Shown: positions 24,650 through 33,445, counted from the stretch's first letter. The stretch is DNA of 64,000 nucleotides from Saccharopolyspora_C sp047200635 (GCF_047200635.1 NZ_JBJZOI010000025.1:10754-74753), one strand, 5' to 3'. Notes: a model not told the origin generated them from the sequence alone. Program-made: numbers and translations.

Positions 24650-25905
24650 TGGACGCCGACGTGGTGGTGTGCGGGGCCGGGGTGGCCGGGCTCGCCGCGG
24701 CCTGCGCGCTGAGCATCCGGGGGCTGCGGGTGCTGCTGCTGGAGAAGCAGGCCGAGCCGACCCGGATCGCGAAGGGCGAGGTGCTGCAGCCCGGCGCGCT
24801 GGGGGTGCTGCGGGAGTGGCACGTGGCGCAGCGGCTGGAGCTGCGCGGCGCCCTGCGGCTGGACCGGCTGGTGGCGCGGGATCCGGCGGGGACGCCGCTG
24901 ATGGCGCTGGAGTACGACCGGCTGCGGGACCAGGAGCGGTGCCTGCTCGCGCACGACTACCCGGTGATCCTGGAAGCGCTCGAGGACCGGCTCGACGACC
25001 ACGTGGAACTCCGCCGCGGGGTGCTGGTGCGCGACGTGCTGCGGGAAACCACCGGCCGCGTCGCCGGGGTGCGCATCACCGAGGGCGGGCAGGAGCGGGA
25101 GGTGCGGGCGAAGCTCGTCGTCGCCGCCGACGGCCTGTCCTCCCGGCTGCGCAAGGTCGCCGGGATCGAGGTGCGGCGCGAGGAGTACCCGCACCGGCTG
25201 GCCGCCTTCGACATCGCCGACGCGCCCGAGGTCGAGCAGGACTTCTCGGCTTACGTGAGCGAACGCGGGCTGCGGCTGCGGTATCCGCTGCCCGGCGGCC
25301 GGGTCCGGCTGTACGTGCAGGTGGAGCCGGACGAGCTGCGCGGGCTGGGCCGGGACGCGATGGCGCGCTGGATCGACGAGCTGGTGCGCGACACCCCGGC
25401 GCTGGCTCCGCTGGCCGGAGCGCTGCGGGCCAGCGCGGCGAACCGGCAGGTGTTGCCGGTGTCGCGCTTCCTCGCCCCGCAGCTGGGGGTTCCCGGCCTG
25501 GCGCTGGTCGGCGAGACCGGGCACGCGGTGCACCCGATGGCGGCGCAGGGCATGAACACCTCGATCACCGATGCGGAGTGCCTCGCCCGGCACCTCGGCG
25601 GCGAGCTCACCCCGAGCTCGGTGGACGCCGCGGTCGGCGCTTACCAGCGGCAGCGGTTGCCCGAGCTGGTCCACATCGGGCAGACGAGCCACAACGCGGC
25701 GCGCATGATCACTGATCTGTCCTGGTCCGGGCGGGTCGTCGGGCGCCGCGCGCTGCGCTGCACGGGTGGCAACGAGCGGCTGCGCTACACGGTCATGCAC
25801 AACATGGCCGGGCTCGGGCAGCACCGGCTGACCGTGCTCGACCGCCTGCATCAGATCGGCGTCCTCCCCGACCCTCGCGCCCACCGCCTCCCGACGTGGG
25901 CCTGA
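24649..25905 (+). CDS. FAD-dependent monooxygenase (terpenoid operon gene 5)
   Basis: A 418-residue group A flavoprotein monooxygenase (FAD-binding_3 family). The N-terminal GxGxxG dinucleotide motif is GAGVAG (9-14), the DG motif is VVAADGLSSRLR, and the usual GD motif is altered to LVGETGHAVHPMAAQGMNTSI. Relatives include squalene epoxidase-like and geranylgeranyl reductase-like enzymes. In this operon it most likely epoxidises or hydroxylates the prenylated intermediate before cyclisation. The ATG overlaps the cyclase-like stop by one base (TGATG) and has GGGAGGA upstream. Array 3 of the 47-bp palindromes begins 12 bases after its stop and closes the operon. Confidence 0.88.
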   Translation: MDADVVVCGAGVAGLAAACALSIRGLRVLLLEKQAEPTRIAKGEVLQPGALGVLREWHVAQRLELRGALRLDRLVARDPAGTPLMALEYDRLRDQERCLLAHDYPVILEALEDRLDDHVELRRGVLVRDVLRETTGRVAGVRITEGGQEREVRAKLVVAADGLSSRLRKVAGIEVRREEYPHRLAAFDIADAPEVEQDFSAYVSERGLRLRYPLPGGRVRLYVQVEPDELRGLGRDAMARWIDELVRDTPALAPLAGALRASAANRQVLPVSRFLAPQLGVPGLALVGETGHAVHPMAAQGMNTSITDAECLARHLGGELTPSSVDAAVGAYQRQRLPELVHIGQTSHNAARMITDLSWSGRVVGRRALRCTGGNERLRYTVMHNMAGLGQHRLTVLDRLHQIGVLPDPRAHRLPTWA

Positions 25906-25917
25906 GCGCCGGTTCCG

Positions 25918-26200
25918 GTGAACGGACCGTTCGTCCCGAAGCCCTGGTCGAACGGTCCGTTCACCACCCGGTGCGCCGGGAACGGCCGGAGCGCTCCGGG
26001 GTGAACGGCCCGTTCGTCCCATCGCACTGGTCGAACGGTCCGTTCACCCGGAACCGGCGCGCGGCGGGGTGAACGGACCCCTCGACCAACGGGTTCGGAC
26101 GAACAGACCGTTCACCCACCGAACAGCCCTCCCGAAGCGCCGAACGGGACGGGGTGAACGGACCCTTCGTCCAACGGGTTCGGACGAACGGGCCGTTCAC
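25918..26200. repeat. array of four 47-bp palindromes (array 3)
   Basis: Copies at 25918-25964, 26001-26047, 26069-26115 and 26154-26200. They lie between the convergent FAD monooxygenase (stop 25905) and SMP-30 gene (stop 26217) and fill almost the whole gap. Arms follow the family consensus; the third copy is the most diverged (ACCCCTCGACC in the left arm). The position fits a bidirectional termination or mRNA-end stabilising role. Confidence 0.9.
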
Positions 26201-26216
26201 CCGGAGGAGGTGCTGG

Positions 26217-27065
26217 TCAGCCGGCGAAGGAGTGGGAGCGGAGGCCGGTGCCGATGCCGGGCAGGACGAGGACCGCGCCGTCCTCCGACGCCGGGTCGGC
26301 CAGGCCTTCCCGGGCCGTGGTGACGTAGAGGTCGGTGAGGTCCTCCCCGCCGAAGCAGCACCCGGTCGGTCGCCGCGCGGGCAGCGGCACGGCCAGGTCC
26401 AGCCGCCCGTCCGGCGCGTACCGCCGCACCTCACCGCGGTCCCGCACCGCGATCCACGCCGCCCCGGCCGCGTCGGTGCACAACCCGGCGGGCGTGCCGT
26501 CCACCTCGAACGCGGTCCGGCGTCCGGAGGCGCTGCCGGACACGGGGTCGACCGCCAGCACCTCGACCCGCCGGGTGGTGCTGTCGACGAGGTAGAGCTG
26601 AGCGTCGTCGGGCCCGAAGGCGAGTCCGTTGGCCGCCCGGAGCCCGCTGAGCACGACGTGCGCCGTCCCGGCCGCGTCCACCCGGACCAGCCAGCCGTCG
26701 CCGCTCTCGTCCTCACGCACCGTGTTGGCCCAGAGTCGCCCGCACGTGTCGACGGTGCTCTCCCCGGCCCGCACCCCGGGCCGCGCCCAGAAGGTCAGCC
26801 AGGTGCGCCGCTCCCCGTCGGCGTCGTAGAGCGCGACCCCGTCGTCGAGGTGCAGCAGCAGTCCACCGCGCGAGCGCGGCTTGGCGGCGGCGACCTGTTG
26901 CGGGACCTCCATGCAGTGATCGGCGTCGTCGGGCGCGTAGCGGTGCACGGTGCGGGACCGCAGATCGGTCCACAGCAGGCTGGCGGTGCCCGCGTCCCAG
27001 GTGGGCCCGTGTCCGAACGCTGCTTGGGCGAGCACGGCCGGTTCGGCCCGTGCGGTGGTGGGCAC
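26217..27065 (-). CDS. SMP-30/gluconolactonase family protein
   Basis: A 282-residue six-bladed beta-propeller of the SMP-30/gluconolaconase/LRE-like family. Typical segments are GPTWDAGTASLLWTDL at the start (the metal-binding glutamate position is unusual, with Asp/Thr here), STVDTCGRLWANTV in the middle and SGLRAANGLAFGPDDAQLYLVDS with the conserved Asn and Asp metal ligands. Members are calcium- or zinc-dependent lactonases acting on sugar lactones or other lactones. The GTG start follows GGAGGGAG. It stands alone, divergent from the rhomboid gene; the substrate is unknown. Confidence 0.88.
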   Translation of the reverse strand: MPTTARAEPAVLAQAAFGHGPTWDAGTASLLWTDLRSRTVHRYAPDDADHCMEVPQQVAAAKPRSRGGLLLHLDDGVALYDADGERRTWLTFWARPGVRAGESTVDTCGRLWANTVREDESGDGWLVRVDAAGTAHVVLSGLRAANGLAFGPDDAQLYLVDSTTRRVEVLAVDPVSGSASGRRTAFEVDGTPAGLCTDAAGAAWIAVRDRGEVRRYAPDGRLDLAVPLPARRPTGCCFGGEDLTDLYVTTAREGLADPASEDGAVLVLPGIGTGLRSHSFAG

Positions 27066-27159
27066 CGCGGCTCCCTCCGGGGATCGGCTTGGACGGTCCG
27101 GGAGCCTATCGCGATCATCATCGAGTCACCCTCCGCCCGATTCGCGTAATCTCGACCGG

Positions 27160-27789
27160 GTGACGAACCAGCCCGCCCGGCAGCGGCCGCGCGTCCTCCC
27201 GCAGAAGCCGATCAGGGCCGCGATCCAGATGTCGATCATGGTCGCCGTCCTGTGGGTCATCGAGTTCTGGGACCAGGCCACCGGTGAGCACCTGGACGCG
27301 AACGGGATCGTGCCGCACCGGCTCGACGGGTTGGACGGCGTGCTCTGGGCGCCGCTGCTGCACGCGGGCTTCGCGCACCTGATGTCGAACACCATCCCGC
27401 TGCTGGTCCTGGGCTGGCTGCTGCTGGCCAACGGGGTGCGGCAGTTCGTCGCGGTCACGGCGGTGGTGTGGCTCGTCGCGGGCCTGGGCACCTGGCTGAT
27501 CGCCACCGGGCCCTCGACGCACGTGGGCGCCTCGGGGGTGGCGTTCGGCTGGATGGTGTTCCTGCTGGTGCGCGGCTTCTTCGCGCGCAGCTTCGGGCAG
27601 ATCGTGGTGGCGGTCGTGCTGTTCTTCTACTGGGGCGGCATGTTGTGGGGCGTGCTGCCCAGCTCCCCGCTGGTCTCCTGGCAGGGCCACCTCTGCGGCG
27701 CGCTCGGCGGGCTGCTCGCGGCCTGGTTGGTGGCGCGCGGCACTCGTGAGCGGACCCGGGGGAGCACGCCTGGCACACTGGCCGCGTGA
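27160..27789 (+). CDS. rhomboid family intramembrane serine protease
   Basis: A 209-residue membrane protease with about six helices. The catalytic serine is Ser125 in HVGASGVAFG and the catalytic histidine is His177 in WQGHLCGALGG. It cleaves transmembrane segments of other proteins. It corresponds in position to mycobacterial Rv1337, just upstream of murI. The GTG start lacks a ribosome site and is preceded at seven bases by -10-like TAATCT (27147-27152), so a leaderless transcript is likely. Its stop overlaps the murI GTG (GTGA), so the two are co-expressed. Confidence 0.92.
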   Translation: MTNQPARQRPRVLPQKPIRAAIQMSIMVAVLWVIEFWDQATGEHLDANGIVPHRLDGLDGVLWAPLLHAGFAHLMSNTIPLLVLGWLLLANGVRQFVAVTAVVWLVAGLGTWLIATGPSTHVGASGVAFGWMVFLLVRGFFARSFGQIVVAVVLFFYWGGMLWGVLPSSPLVSWQGHLCGALGGLLAAWLVARGTRERTRGSTPGTLAA

Positions 27790-28601
27790 CGAACGCGCCG
27801 ATCGGGATCTTCGACTCCGGGGTCGGTGGGCTCACCGTCGCCCGCGCCGTGCTCGACCAGCTTCCGGGCGAGGCGATCCGCTACGTGGGCGACACCGCGA
27901 ACGCCCCCTACGGCCCCCGCCCGCTGGCCGACATCCGCGCCCGCACCCTGGCGTTCACCGACTCGCTCGTCGAGGGCGGGGTGAAGGCGCTGGTCATCGC
28001 CTGCAACACGGCCTCGGCGGCCTGCCTGCGGGATGCCCGCGAGCGCTACGACATCCCGGTCGTGGAGGTGGTGCTGCCCGCCGTGCGGCGCGCGGTCGCC
28101 ACCACCCGGAACAACCGGGTCGGCGTGATCGGGACCGAGGCCACCATCCGCTCGCTGGCCTACGACGACGCCTTCACGGCCGCGCCGCAGGTGCGGCTGA
28201 CCACGGCCGCCTGCCCCCGGTTCGCGGACTTCGTCGAGCGCGGCATCACCAGCGGGCGCCAGGTCCTCGGGCTGGCCCAGAGCTACCTGGACCCGTTGCA
28301 GCGCGCCGACGTGGACACCCTGGTGCTGGGCTGCACGCACTACCCGCTGCTGACGGGTGTGCTGCAGCTCGCGATGGGTGACCAGGTCACCCTCGTCTCC
28401 AGCGCGGAGGAGACCGCGAAGGACGTGGTGCGGGTGCTCACCGAGCTCGACCTGCTGACCGAGCGGGACGACGAGCCGGAGCACGAGTTCCGCGCCACGG
28501 GCGATCCGGACCGGTTCACCAGGTTGGCGCGGCGCTTCCTGGGGCCGATGGCCGCGTTCGGGTCCGTCGAGGCGTTCGCCGTGGCAGGCTCGTCGCTGTG
28601 A
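27786..28601 (+). CDS. murI: glutamate racemase
   Basis: A 271-residue glutamate racemase providing D-glutamate for peptidoglycan. It opens with IGIFDSGVGGLTV and holds the two catalytic cysteines: Cys73 in IACNTASA and Cys183 in GCTHYPLL. The length is normal. It overlaps the rhomboid gene upstream and the phosphodiesterase-like gene downstream by four bases each, forming a translationally coupled operon with the same order as in mycobacteria (Rv1337-Rv1338-Rv1339). Confidence 0.96.
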   Translation: MTNAPIGIFDSGVGGLTVARAVLDQLPGEAIRYVGDTANAPYGPRPLADIRARTLAFTDSLVEGGVKALVIACNTASAACLRDARERYDIPVVEVVLPAVRRAVATTRNNRVGVIGTEATIRSLAYDDAFTAAPQVRLTTAACPRFADFVERGITSGRQVLGLAQSYLDPLQRADVDTLVLGCTHYPLLTGVLQLAMGDQVTLVSSAEETAKDVVRVLTELDLLTERDDEPEHEFRATGDPDRFTRLARRFLGPMAAFGSVEAFAVAGSSL

Positions 28602-29365
28602 AGCTGACGATCCTCGGGTGCTCCGGCAGCCTGCCCCGGCCGGACTCGCCCGCATCCGGCTACCTGGTCGAGTCGGGCGGAACGCGGATCGCGCTGGACC
28701 TGGGCAACGGCACCGTCGGTGCCCTGCAGCGGCACCTGGACCCGTTCGAGCTGGACGGGTTGTTCCTCAGCCACCTGCACCCGGACCACTGCTCGGACTT
28801 CGGGGCGCTGACCGTGCTGCGCCGCTACCACCCCGATCCGCCGCGCGACCCGGAGCGCAGCAGGCTCCCCGTGTTCGGCCCGCCGGAGACCGAGCAGCGG
28901 CTCGCCCGGCTCTACGCGCCGAACGCGGCGGAACTCGCCGAGGCGGACCTGACCGACGTCTACGAGTTCCGGAGCTTCGACGCGCCCGCCGAGGTGGGAG
29001 ATTTCCGGGTGACGGCGCTGCCGGTGGACCACCTGTGCCCGGCCTGGGGCTTCCGGGTGGCGGCCGAGGGCCGGGTGCTGGTCTACACCGGTGACACCGG
29101 CCCGTGCGCGGCGGTGGAGGAGCTGGCGCGGGACGCGGACGTGCTGCTCTCCGAGGCCTCCTGGACGGATTCCCCGGAACGCCCGGACGGCGTGCACCTG
29201 TCCGGCAGGCAGGCGGCGCGCGTCGCCAAGCGGGCGGGGGCGCGGCAGCTGCTGCTGACCCACCTGCAACCGTGGACGGACCCGGAGGAGATCCTGCGGG
29301 AGGCGACCGAGGAGTTCGACGGGCCGGTGCGGGTCGTCGAAGCGGGCCAGCACCATTCGATCTGA
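28598..29365 (+). CDS. MBL-fold hydrolase, Rv1339-type cyclic nucleotide phosphodiesterase
   Basis: A 255-residue metallo-beta-lactamase-fold protein. The zinc motif HLHPDHCSDF gives His59, His61, Asp63 and His64; further ligands are in VDHLCPAWG, YTGDTGPC and the C-terminal THLQPW. It matches the position and pattern of mycobacterial Rv1339, reported as an atypical cAMP phosphodiesterase. The GTG overlaps the murI stop (GTGA). In mycobacteria rph follows directly; here an immunity-type gene is inserted between them. Cyclic-nucleotide activity is inferred by homology. Confidence 0.88.
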   Translation: MKLTILGCSGSLPRPDSPASGYLVESGGTRIALDLGNGTVGALQRHLDPFELDGLFLSHLHPDHCSDFGALTVLRRYHPDPPRDPERSRLPVFGPPETEQRLARLYAPNAAELAEADLTDVYEFRSFDAPAEVGDFRVTALPVDHLCPAWGFRVAAEGRVLVYTGDTGPCAAVEELARDADVLLSEASWTDSPERPDGVHLSGRQAARVAKRAGARQLLLTHLQPWTDPEEILREATEEFDGPVRVVEAGQHHSI

Positions 29366-29399
29366 GTGAACGCGGACGTTCGCGCTGGAAGGGGCAAGG

Positions 29400-29819
29400 A
29401 TGACGATCACGGCCGTGTGGTCGATCGCGTCGACGGCGGATGCGAACGCGGGTGACGGGCTCACCCTCACCGAGCCCGGCGAGGTCGACGAGCTGGTGCG
29501 GCGGCTCGCGGAGCCGGGCGCGGGCCCGGCGACGATCTGGCACGAAGGCCGGGAGCTGGCCGACTCCGCGACGCAGATGCTCGACCACGATGTGATCGCC
29601 GCGGTGTCCGGGGGTTACGGCTACCTGAGCCACTTCGACGCCGATCACGACTTCGCGGTGCTCGCGGGCGATCCGGAGTCACCCGCGTTGAGCAGCGAGG
29701 ACGTCGAGTTCCCCGCGGGCAGCGGGGTGGCCCCGGAGGTGCTGGCGGCCGCGCTGCGCGACTTCCTGGACACCGGGCGGCGACCGCGCGCCGTGGAGTG
29801 GCGCAGCGTCGACTGGTAG
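29400..29819 (+). CDS. Imm1-like immunity protein (orphan)
   Basis: A 139-residue acidic protein that resembles the Imm1 family of immunity proteins: an N-terminal strand, GEVDELVRRL helix, central GGYGYLSHFDADHDF stretch and C-terminal helix with VEWRSVDW. Such proteins neutralise polymorphic-toxin nuclease or deaminase domains. No toxin gene is nearby, and it interrupts an otherwise conserved operon between the Rv1339-type gene and rph. The ATG follows GGAAGGGG (29389-29396). It is likely an acquired or retained immunity gene; family assignment is by eye. Confidence 0.7.
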   Translation: MTITAVWSIASTADANAGDGLTLTEPGEVDELVRRLAEPGAGPATIWHEGRELADSATQMLDHDVIAAVSGGYGYLSHFDADHDFAVLAGDPESPALSSEDVEFPAGSGVAPEVLAAALRDFLDTGRRPRAVEWRSVDW

Positions 29820-29867
29820 CCGACCCGCCGCGCGAAGCGGCCGTCAGCGGGCGGTTAGGGTGGGCGC

Positions 29868-30623
29868 GTGGCGAGAGCGGACGGGCGGAGCGACGACGCG
29901 CTCCGGGAAGTGCGAATCACCCGCGGCTACCAGGACTGGCCCGCTGGCTCGGTCCTGGTCGAGTTCGGGAAGACCCGCGTGCTGTGCGCGGCGAGCGTGC
30001 AGGACGGGGTGCCGCGCTGGCGCGCCGGTTCCGGCCTCGGCTGGGTGACCGCCGAGTACGCGATGCTGCCCTCGGCCACGAACACCCGTGGCGTGCGCGA
30101 GTCCGTGAAGGGCCGCATCGGCGGCCGCACCCACGAGATCAGCAGGCTCATCGGCCGTTCGCTGCGCGCCTGCATCGACCTCGCCGCGCTGGGCGAGAAC
30201 ACCATCGCCCTGGACTGCGACGTGATCCAGGCGGACGGCGGCACCCGCACCGCGGCGATCACCGGTGCGTACGTGGCGCTCGCCGACGCGATCACCTGGC
30301 TGAGCGCGGCGCGCAGGCTCTCCGACCCGAAGCCGCTGTCCTGCTCCATCGCCGCGGTCAGCGTCGGCGTGGTGGACGGCCGGGTCCGGTTGGACCTCCC
30401 CTACGAGGAGGACTCCCGCGCCGAGGTGGACATGAACGTGGTCGCCACCGACCACGGGACCCTCGTCGAGGTGCAGGGCACCGGGGAGGGTGCGACCTTC
30501 CCGCGCTCCACGCTGGACACGATGCTCGACTTCGCGCTGGACGGCTGCGCCGAGCTGGCCCGCAAGCAGACCGAGGCGCTGGCCGCCCCGTACCCCGGCG
30601 AGCTGCCCGGCGGTGCCCGGTGA
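29868..30623 (+). CDS. rph: ribonuclease PH
   Basis: A 251-residue phosphorolytic 3' exoribonuclease that trims tRNA 3' ends. Family motifs are RPDGRSDDALR-type start (here RADGRSDDALREV), EYAMLPSATNTR, GRSLRAC and DCDVIQADGGTRTA for catalysis and phosphate binding. Length is typical. The GTG start has no ribosome site; -10-like TAGGGT (29856-29861) is six bases upstream, suggesting a separate leaderless transcript. Its stop overlaps the rdgB GTG, so these two are coupled. Confidence 0.96.
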   Translation: MARADGRSDDALREVRITRGYQDWPAGSVLVEFGKTRVLCAASVQDGVPRWRAGSGLGWVTAEYAMLPSATNTRGVRESVKGRIGGRTHEISRLIGRSLRACIDLAALGENTIALDCDVIQADGGTRTAAITGAYVALADAITWLSAARRLSDPKPLSCSIAAVSVGVVDGRVRLDLPYEEDSRAEVDMNVVATDHGTLVEVQGTGEGATFPRSTLDTMLDFALDGCAELARKQTEALAAPYPGELPGGAR

Positions 30624-31234
30624 CGCGCCTGCTGCTCGCGACCCGCAACGCGAAGAAGCTCGTCGAGCTGCGGCGCATCCTCGAAGCCGAGGGCGTCAGC
30701 GGCGTCGAGGTCATCGGGCTGGACGAGGTCGCGGAGTTCCCGGAGGCCCCCGAGACGGGTGCGACCTTCGAGGAGAACGCCGTGGCGAAGGCCGCCGACG
30801 CGGCCCGCGCTTCCGGGCTGCCCGCCGTGGCCGACGACTCCGGTCTGTCGGTGGAGGCGCTCAACGACATGCCCGGGGTGCTCTCCGCCCGCTGGTGCGG
30901 CAGGCACGGCGACGACCAGGCGAACCTGGAACTGCTGCTGGGCCAGGTCAAGGACGTGCCCGACGAGCGGCGCGGTGGTGCTTTCGTGTCGGCGGCCGCC
31001 CTGGTGCTGCCGGACGGCACGGAGACCGTGGTTCGCGGCGAGTGGCCCGGCACCGTGACCCGCGCACCGCGCGGCGAGAACGGCTTCGGCTACGACCCGA
31101 TCTTCGTCCCGGAGGGCGAGACCCGGACGGCCGCGGAGCTCTCCGCGGAGGAGAAGGACGCGGACTCGCACCGGGGTCGGGCCTTGCGGTTGTTGTTGCC
31201 GACGCTGCGGAAGCTGGCCGAGCAGGAGCAGTAG
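30620..31234 (+). CDS. rdgB: XTP/dITP pyrophosphatase (Ham1 family)
   Basis: A 204-residue house-cleaning nucleotide pyrophosphatase that removes ITP, dITP and XTP. Motifs include LLLATRNAKKLVEL at the N-terminus, TFEENAVAKA, VADDSGLSVEAL and FGYDPIFVPEG, followed by the HRGRAL C-terminal segment. The GTG start overlaps the rph stop (GTGA). It is the last gene of the conserved murI-rph-rdgB block; an 863-bp gene-less stretch follows. Confidence 0.95.
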   Translation: MTRLLLATRNAKKLVELRRILEAEGVSGVEVIGLDEVAEFPEAPETGATFEENAVAKAADAARASGLPAVADDSGLSVEALNDMPGVLSARWCGRHGDDQANLELLLGQVKDVPDERRGGAFVSAAALVLPDGTETVVRGEWPGTVTRAPRGENGFGYDPIFVPEGETRTAAELSAEEKDADSHRGRALRLLLPTLRKLAEQEQ

Positions 31235-32097
31235 GCGGCGCGCGCGTGGCGGCCGGGGATCGCTTCGCTCCGGGAACCCGTTCCGGTCTCGTCTTCTCGA
31301 CGGCCATCTCCGCCCGCACCCGCACCACGTGATCGTCCGCGGGCCGGTGGCGCCCCTCGATGAGCGGCAGGACCTCCGGTCCCGCGCCGCGCCCCCAGCG
31401 ATCGTGCAGATCCCGGCCGGGCTCTGCGACAGCGCCGCCTCCGCGATCCGGTCCGGCGCGCGCACCAGCGGATCGCGGTCCGGGCTCCGCGCTGGTGCGC
31501 TGCGGGTGAGGCCGCGAGGCGACGTCCCGGCGCGCACCGGACGGGCCGCCGCGCCCGGCACCTCGTCCCGCCGGCCCGAGAACTTCCGCCCGGCGCTGGC
31601 CACCTTGCCCTCCGCCGCAGCGCGCTGACCCCACGGCCAGCGGTCCACGTGACGACCGCGCGGGAGCGCAGCGGCCGTCCGGCGAGGGCTCCGCCCGGTT
31701 CCGCCGGACCCGCGCCTCGATCCGCCCGCGTCCAGCCGGGGCCTCCAGCTCTCCGGAACCGGCGTGCTCCGGGGAGGGGCGTTGGCGTCGCCTCGGCCGA
31801 ACCGGGTTGCCGCCAGGTGGGGCAGTGCGGCGCGGGCCCTCTGTGACCTGGGACGGGTCCGCCGGGCGGGGCGTAACGGCGGTGGGCGGTGCGACGAAGT
31901 GCCGAGTGGGGCCGCCGAGATCGATGCTCGGAGCCCGGCCCACCCCGCGGCCGGATGGGCACGACGCGGGCCTGGCCCTCGCTGATCCGCGCGAGGCGCC
32001 CGTTCGACGCATCGCCGAGTCGCCGCCGCGCGGCTCACCCGCGAACCGCCCCGGCACGGCTCGCGACCCAACTCCGCCCGTCGAAGGAGAAACGTCG
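31235..32097. other. long gene-less stretch
   Basis: No frame in these 863 bp looks coding: products are low-complexity and no ribosome site precedes them. One strong hairpin is present: GCGCACCAGCG (31460-31470) pairs with CGCTGGTGCGC (31490-31500), an 11-bp perfect stem with a 19-base loop. It could be a distant terminator for rdgB or part of a non-coding RNA. GAAGGAG at 32083-32089 belongs to the next small gene. Confidence 0.5.
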
Positions 32098-32256
32098 ATG
32101 AAGCCCTGGTTCGTGTGCGCCTCCGTCGGTGTCGCGTCCGCCGCCGTCACCTTCAGCGTCCTCACCGCGCTGCACGCCGCGAACTCGCTCGGTGCTCCCG
32201 CGCCGCGCGTTCCGCCGGAGCCCGGGCGGACCGAGCCGCGCCTCGTCCAGGTCTGA
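32098..32256 (+). CDS. 52-residue putative membrane or secreted peptide
   Basis: MKPWFVCASVGVASAAVTFS begins one hydrophobic segment (about 4-27), followed by a proline-rich polar tail (APAPRVPPEPGRTEP). It could be a single-pass membrane peptide or an uncleaved signal-anchored one. The ATG has GAAGGAG at about eight bases, a strong site that supports translation. A protein of the same size and layout, unrelated in exact sequence, is encoded on the other strand at 33986-34147. Function is unknown. Confidence 0.6.
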   Translation: MKPWFVCASVGVASAAVTFSVLTALHAANSLGAPAPRVPPEPGRTEPRLVQV

Positions 32257-32331
32257 TCCGGAGGCCCCCGCCACTGTGACGGGCGTCGCCCCGCACCCCG
32301 GTGCGCGGTCGGCAGCGGTTAGGTTCCGCTG

Positions 32332-33090
32332 GTGTTCAGCGAATGGATCGAGCTGCTGGGACTGATCGTCGTGGGATTCCTCTCCGGGGGGATCAACGCC
32401 GTGGCGGGTGGCGGATCGCTGCTGGTGTTCCCCGCCCTGCTCGCCACCGGGATGCCGCCGCTGGTCGCCAACGTGACGAACTCCGTCGCGCAGGGGCCGG
32501 GGTTCGTCGGCGCCGCGATCAGCCAGCGCGCGGACCTGGGGGGCGCGCCACAGCGGCTGCGGTGGACCTCGATCGCGGCGGCCGCCGGCGCGGTGATCGG
32601 CTGCGTGCTGCTGATGGTGCTGCCCGGCTCGGTGTTCGACGCGGTGGTGCCCGCGCTGGTCGGGCTGTCCGCGGTGCTCATGGCCTTCCAGAACACGATC
32701 AAGCGCTGGCTCCGGCACCCGGAGGGCGGTGGACCTGACCGGTTGGTGGCGCTCACCGCCGGGATCTTCTTCGCCTCGATCTACGGCGGCTACTTCGGCG
32801 GGGCGCGCAGCGTCATCCTCATCGCGATCCTGGCCGTCGCGGTGAACGACTCGATGCGCAGGCTCAACGCGCTCAAGAGCTGGCTGGGGTTGATCGGCAG
32901 CGCGGTGACGTTCGTGGTGTACGCGCTGATCGCGCCGGTCGACTGGGTGGCGGTGCTGACATTGGTGCCGACGACGGTGCTCGGCGGGTACGCGGGCGGC
33001 AAGCTGGCGCAGCGGTTGCCCGCGACGCTGCTGCGCTACCTGGTCGTCGTCATCGCCGCCGGCGTCGCGGTCTACCTCGTCCTCGACTGA
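32332..33090 (+). CDS. TSUP (TauE/SafE) family membrane permease
   Basis: A 252-residue polytopic membrane protein with about eight helices. The duplicated TSUP signature is visible: GFLSGGINAVAGGGSLLVFPALL near the N-terminus (split across two helices) and FFASIYGGYFGGARSVILI in the second half. These permeases move sulfonates, sulfite or organic acids across the cytoplasmic membrane. Substrate is not predictable. The GTG start follows -10-like TAGGTT (32320-32325) by six bases, consistent with a leaderless mRNA. Array 4 begins six bases after the stop. Confidence 0.9.
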   Translation: MFSEWIELLGLIVVGFLSGGINAVAGGGSLLVFPALLATGMPPLVANVTNSVAQGPGFVGAAISQRADLGGAPQRLRWTSIAAAAGAVIGCVLLMVLPGSVFDAVVPALVGLSAVLMAFQNTIKRWLRHPEGGGPDRLVALTAGIFFASIYGGYFGGARSVILIAILAVAVNDSMRRLNALKSWLGLIGSAVTFVVYALIAPVDWVAVLTLVPTTVLGGYAGGKLAQRLPATLLRYLVVVIAAGVAVYLVLD

Positions 33091-33096
33091 TCCGGA

Positions 33097-33385
33097 GTGA
33101 GCGGACCGTTCGTCCAAGCCTTCGGGACGAACGGTCCGTTCACCCGCTCATCTCCACCGGGTGAGCGGACCGTTCGTCCGACGAGATGGGGCAAAGGGTC
33201 CGTTCACTCCTCGACCGCGCCCACCGGGCCCGGGCTCAAGCGGATTCAGGTGAGCGGACCGTTCGTCCAACGAGATGGGACGAACGGTCCGTTCACTCCT
33301 CAACCGCGCCCACCGGGCCCGGGCTCAAGCGGATTCAGGTGAGCGGACCGTTCGTCCAACGAGATGGGACGAACGGTCCGTTCAC
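33097..33385. repeat. array of four 47-bp palindromes (array 4)
   Basis: Copies at 33097-33143, 33161-33207, 33250-33296 and 33339-33385. All four left arms read GTGAGCGGACCGTTCGTCC. The last two are identical and lie in an 89-bp tandem duplication that includes the spacer. The array fills the gap between the convergent TSUP (stop 33090) and bcp (stop 33446) genes. Confidence 0.9.
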
Positions 33386-33445
33386 TCCTCGACCGGAGGC
33401 GGTGGGGGCGGCCCGGGGAGTGGGCGGTTGCCGCGCGGTGCGGCC

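Noticed and set aside
29365..29382. GTGAACGCGGACGTTCGC after the phosphodiesterase stop as another 47-bp repeat
   Set aside because: Only a left-arm-like segment with an inserted CG is present, with no right arm at the fixed distance; counted neither as a copy nor as a half-site.
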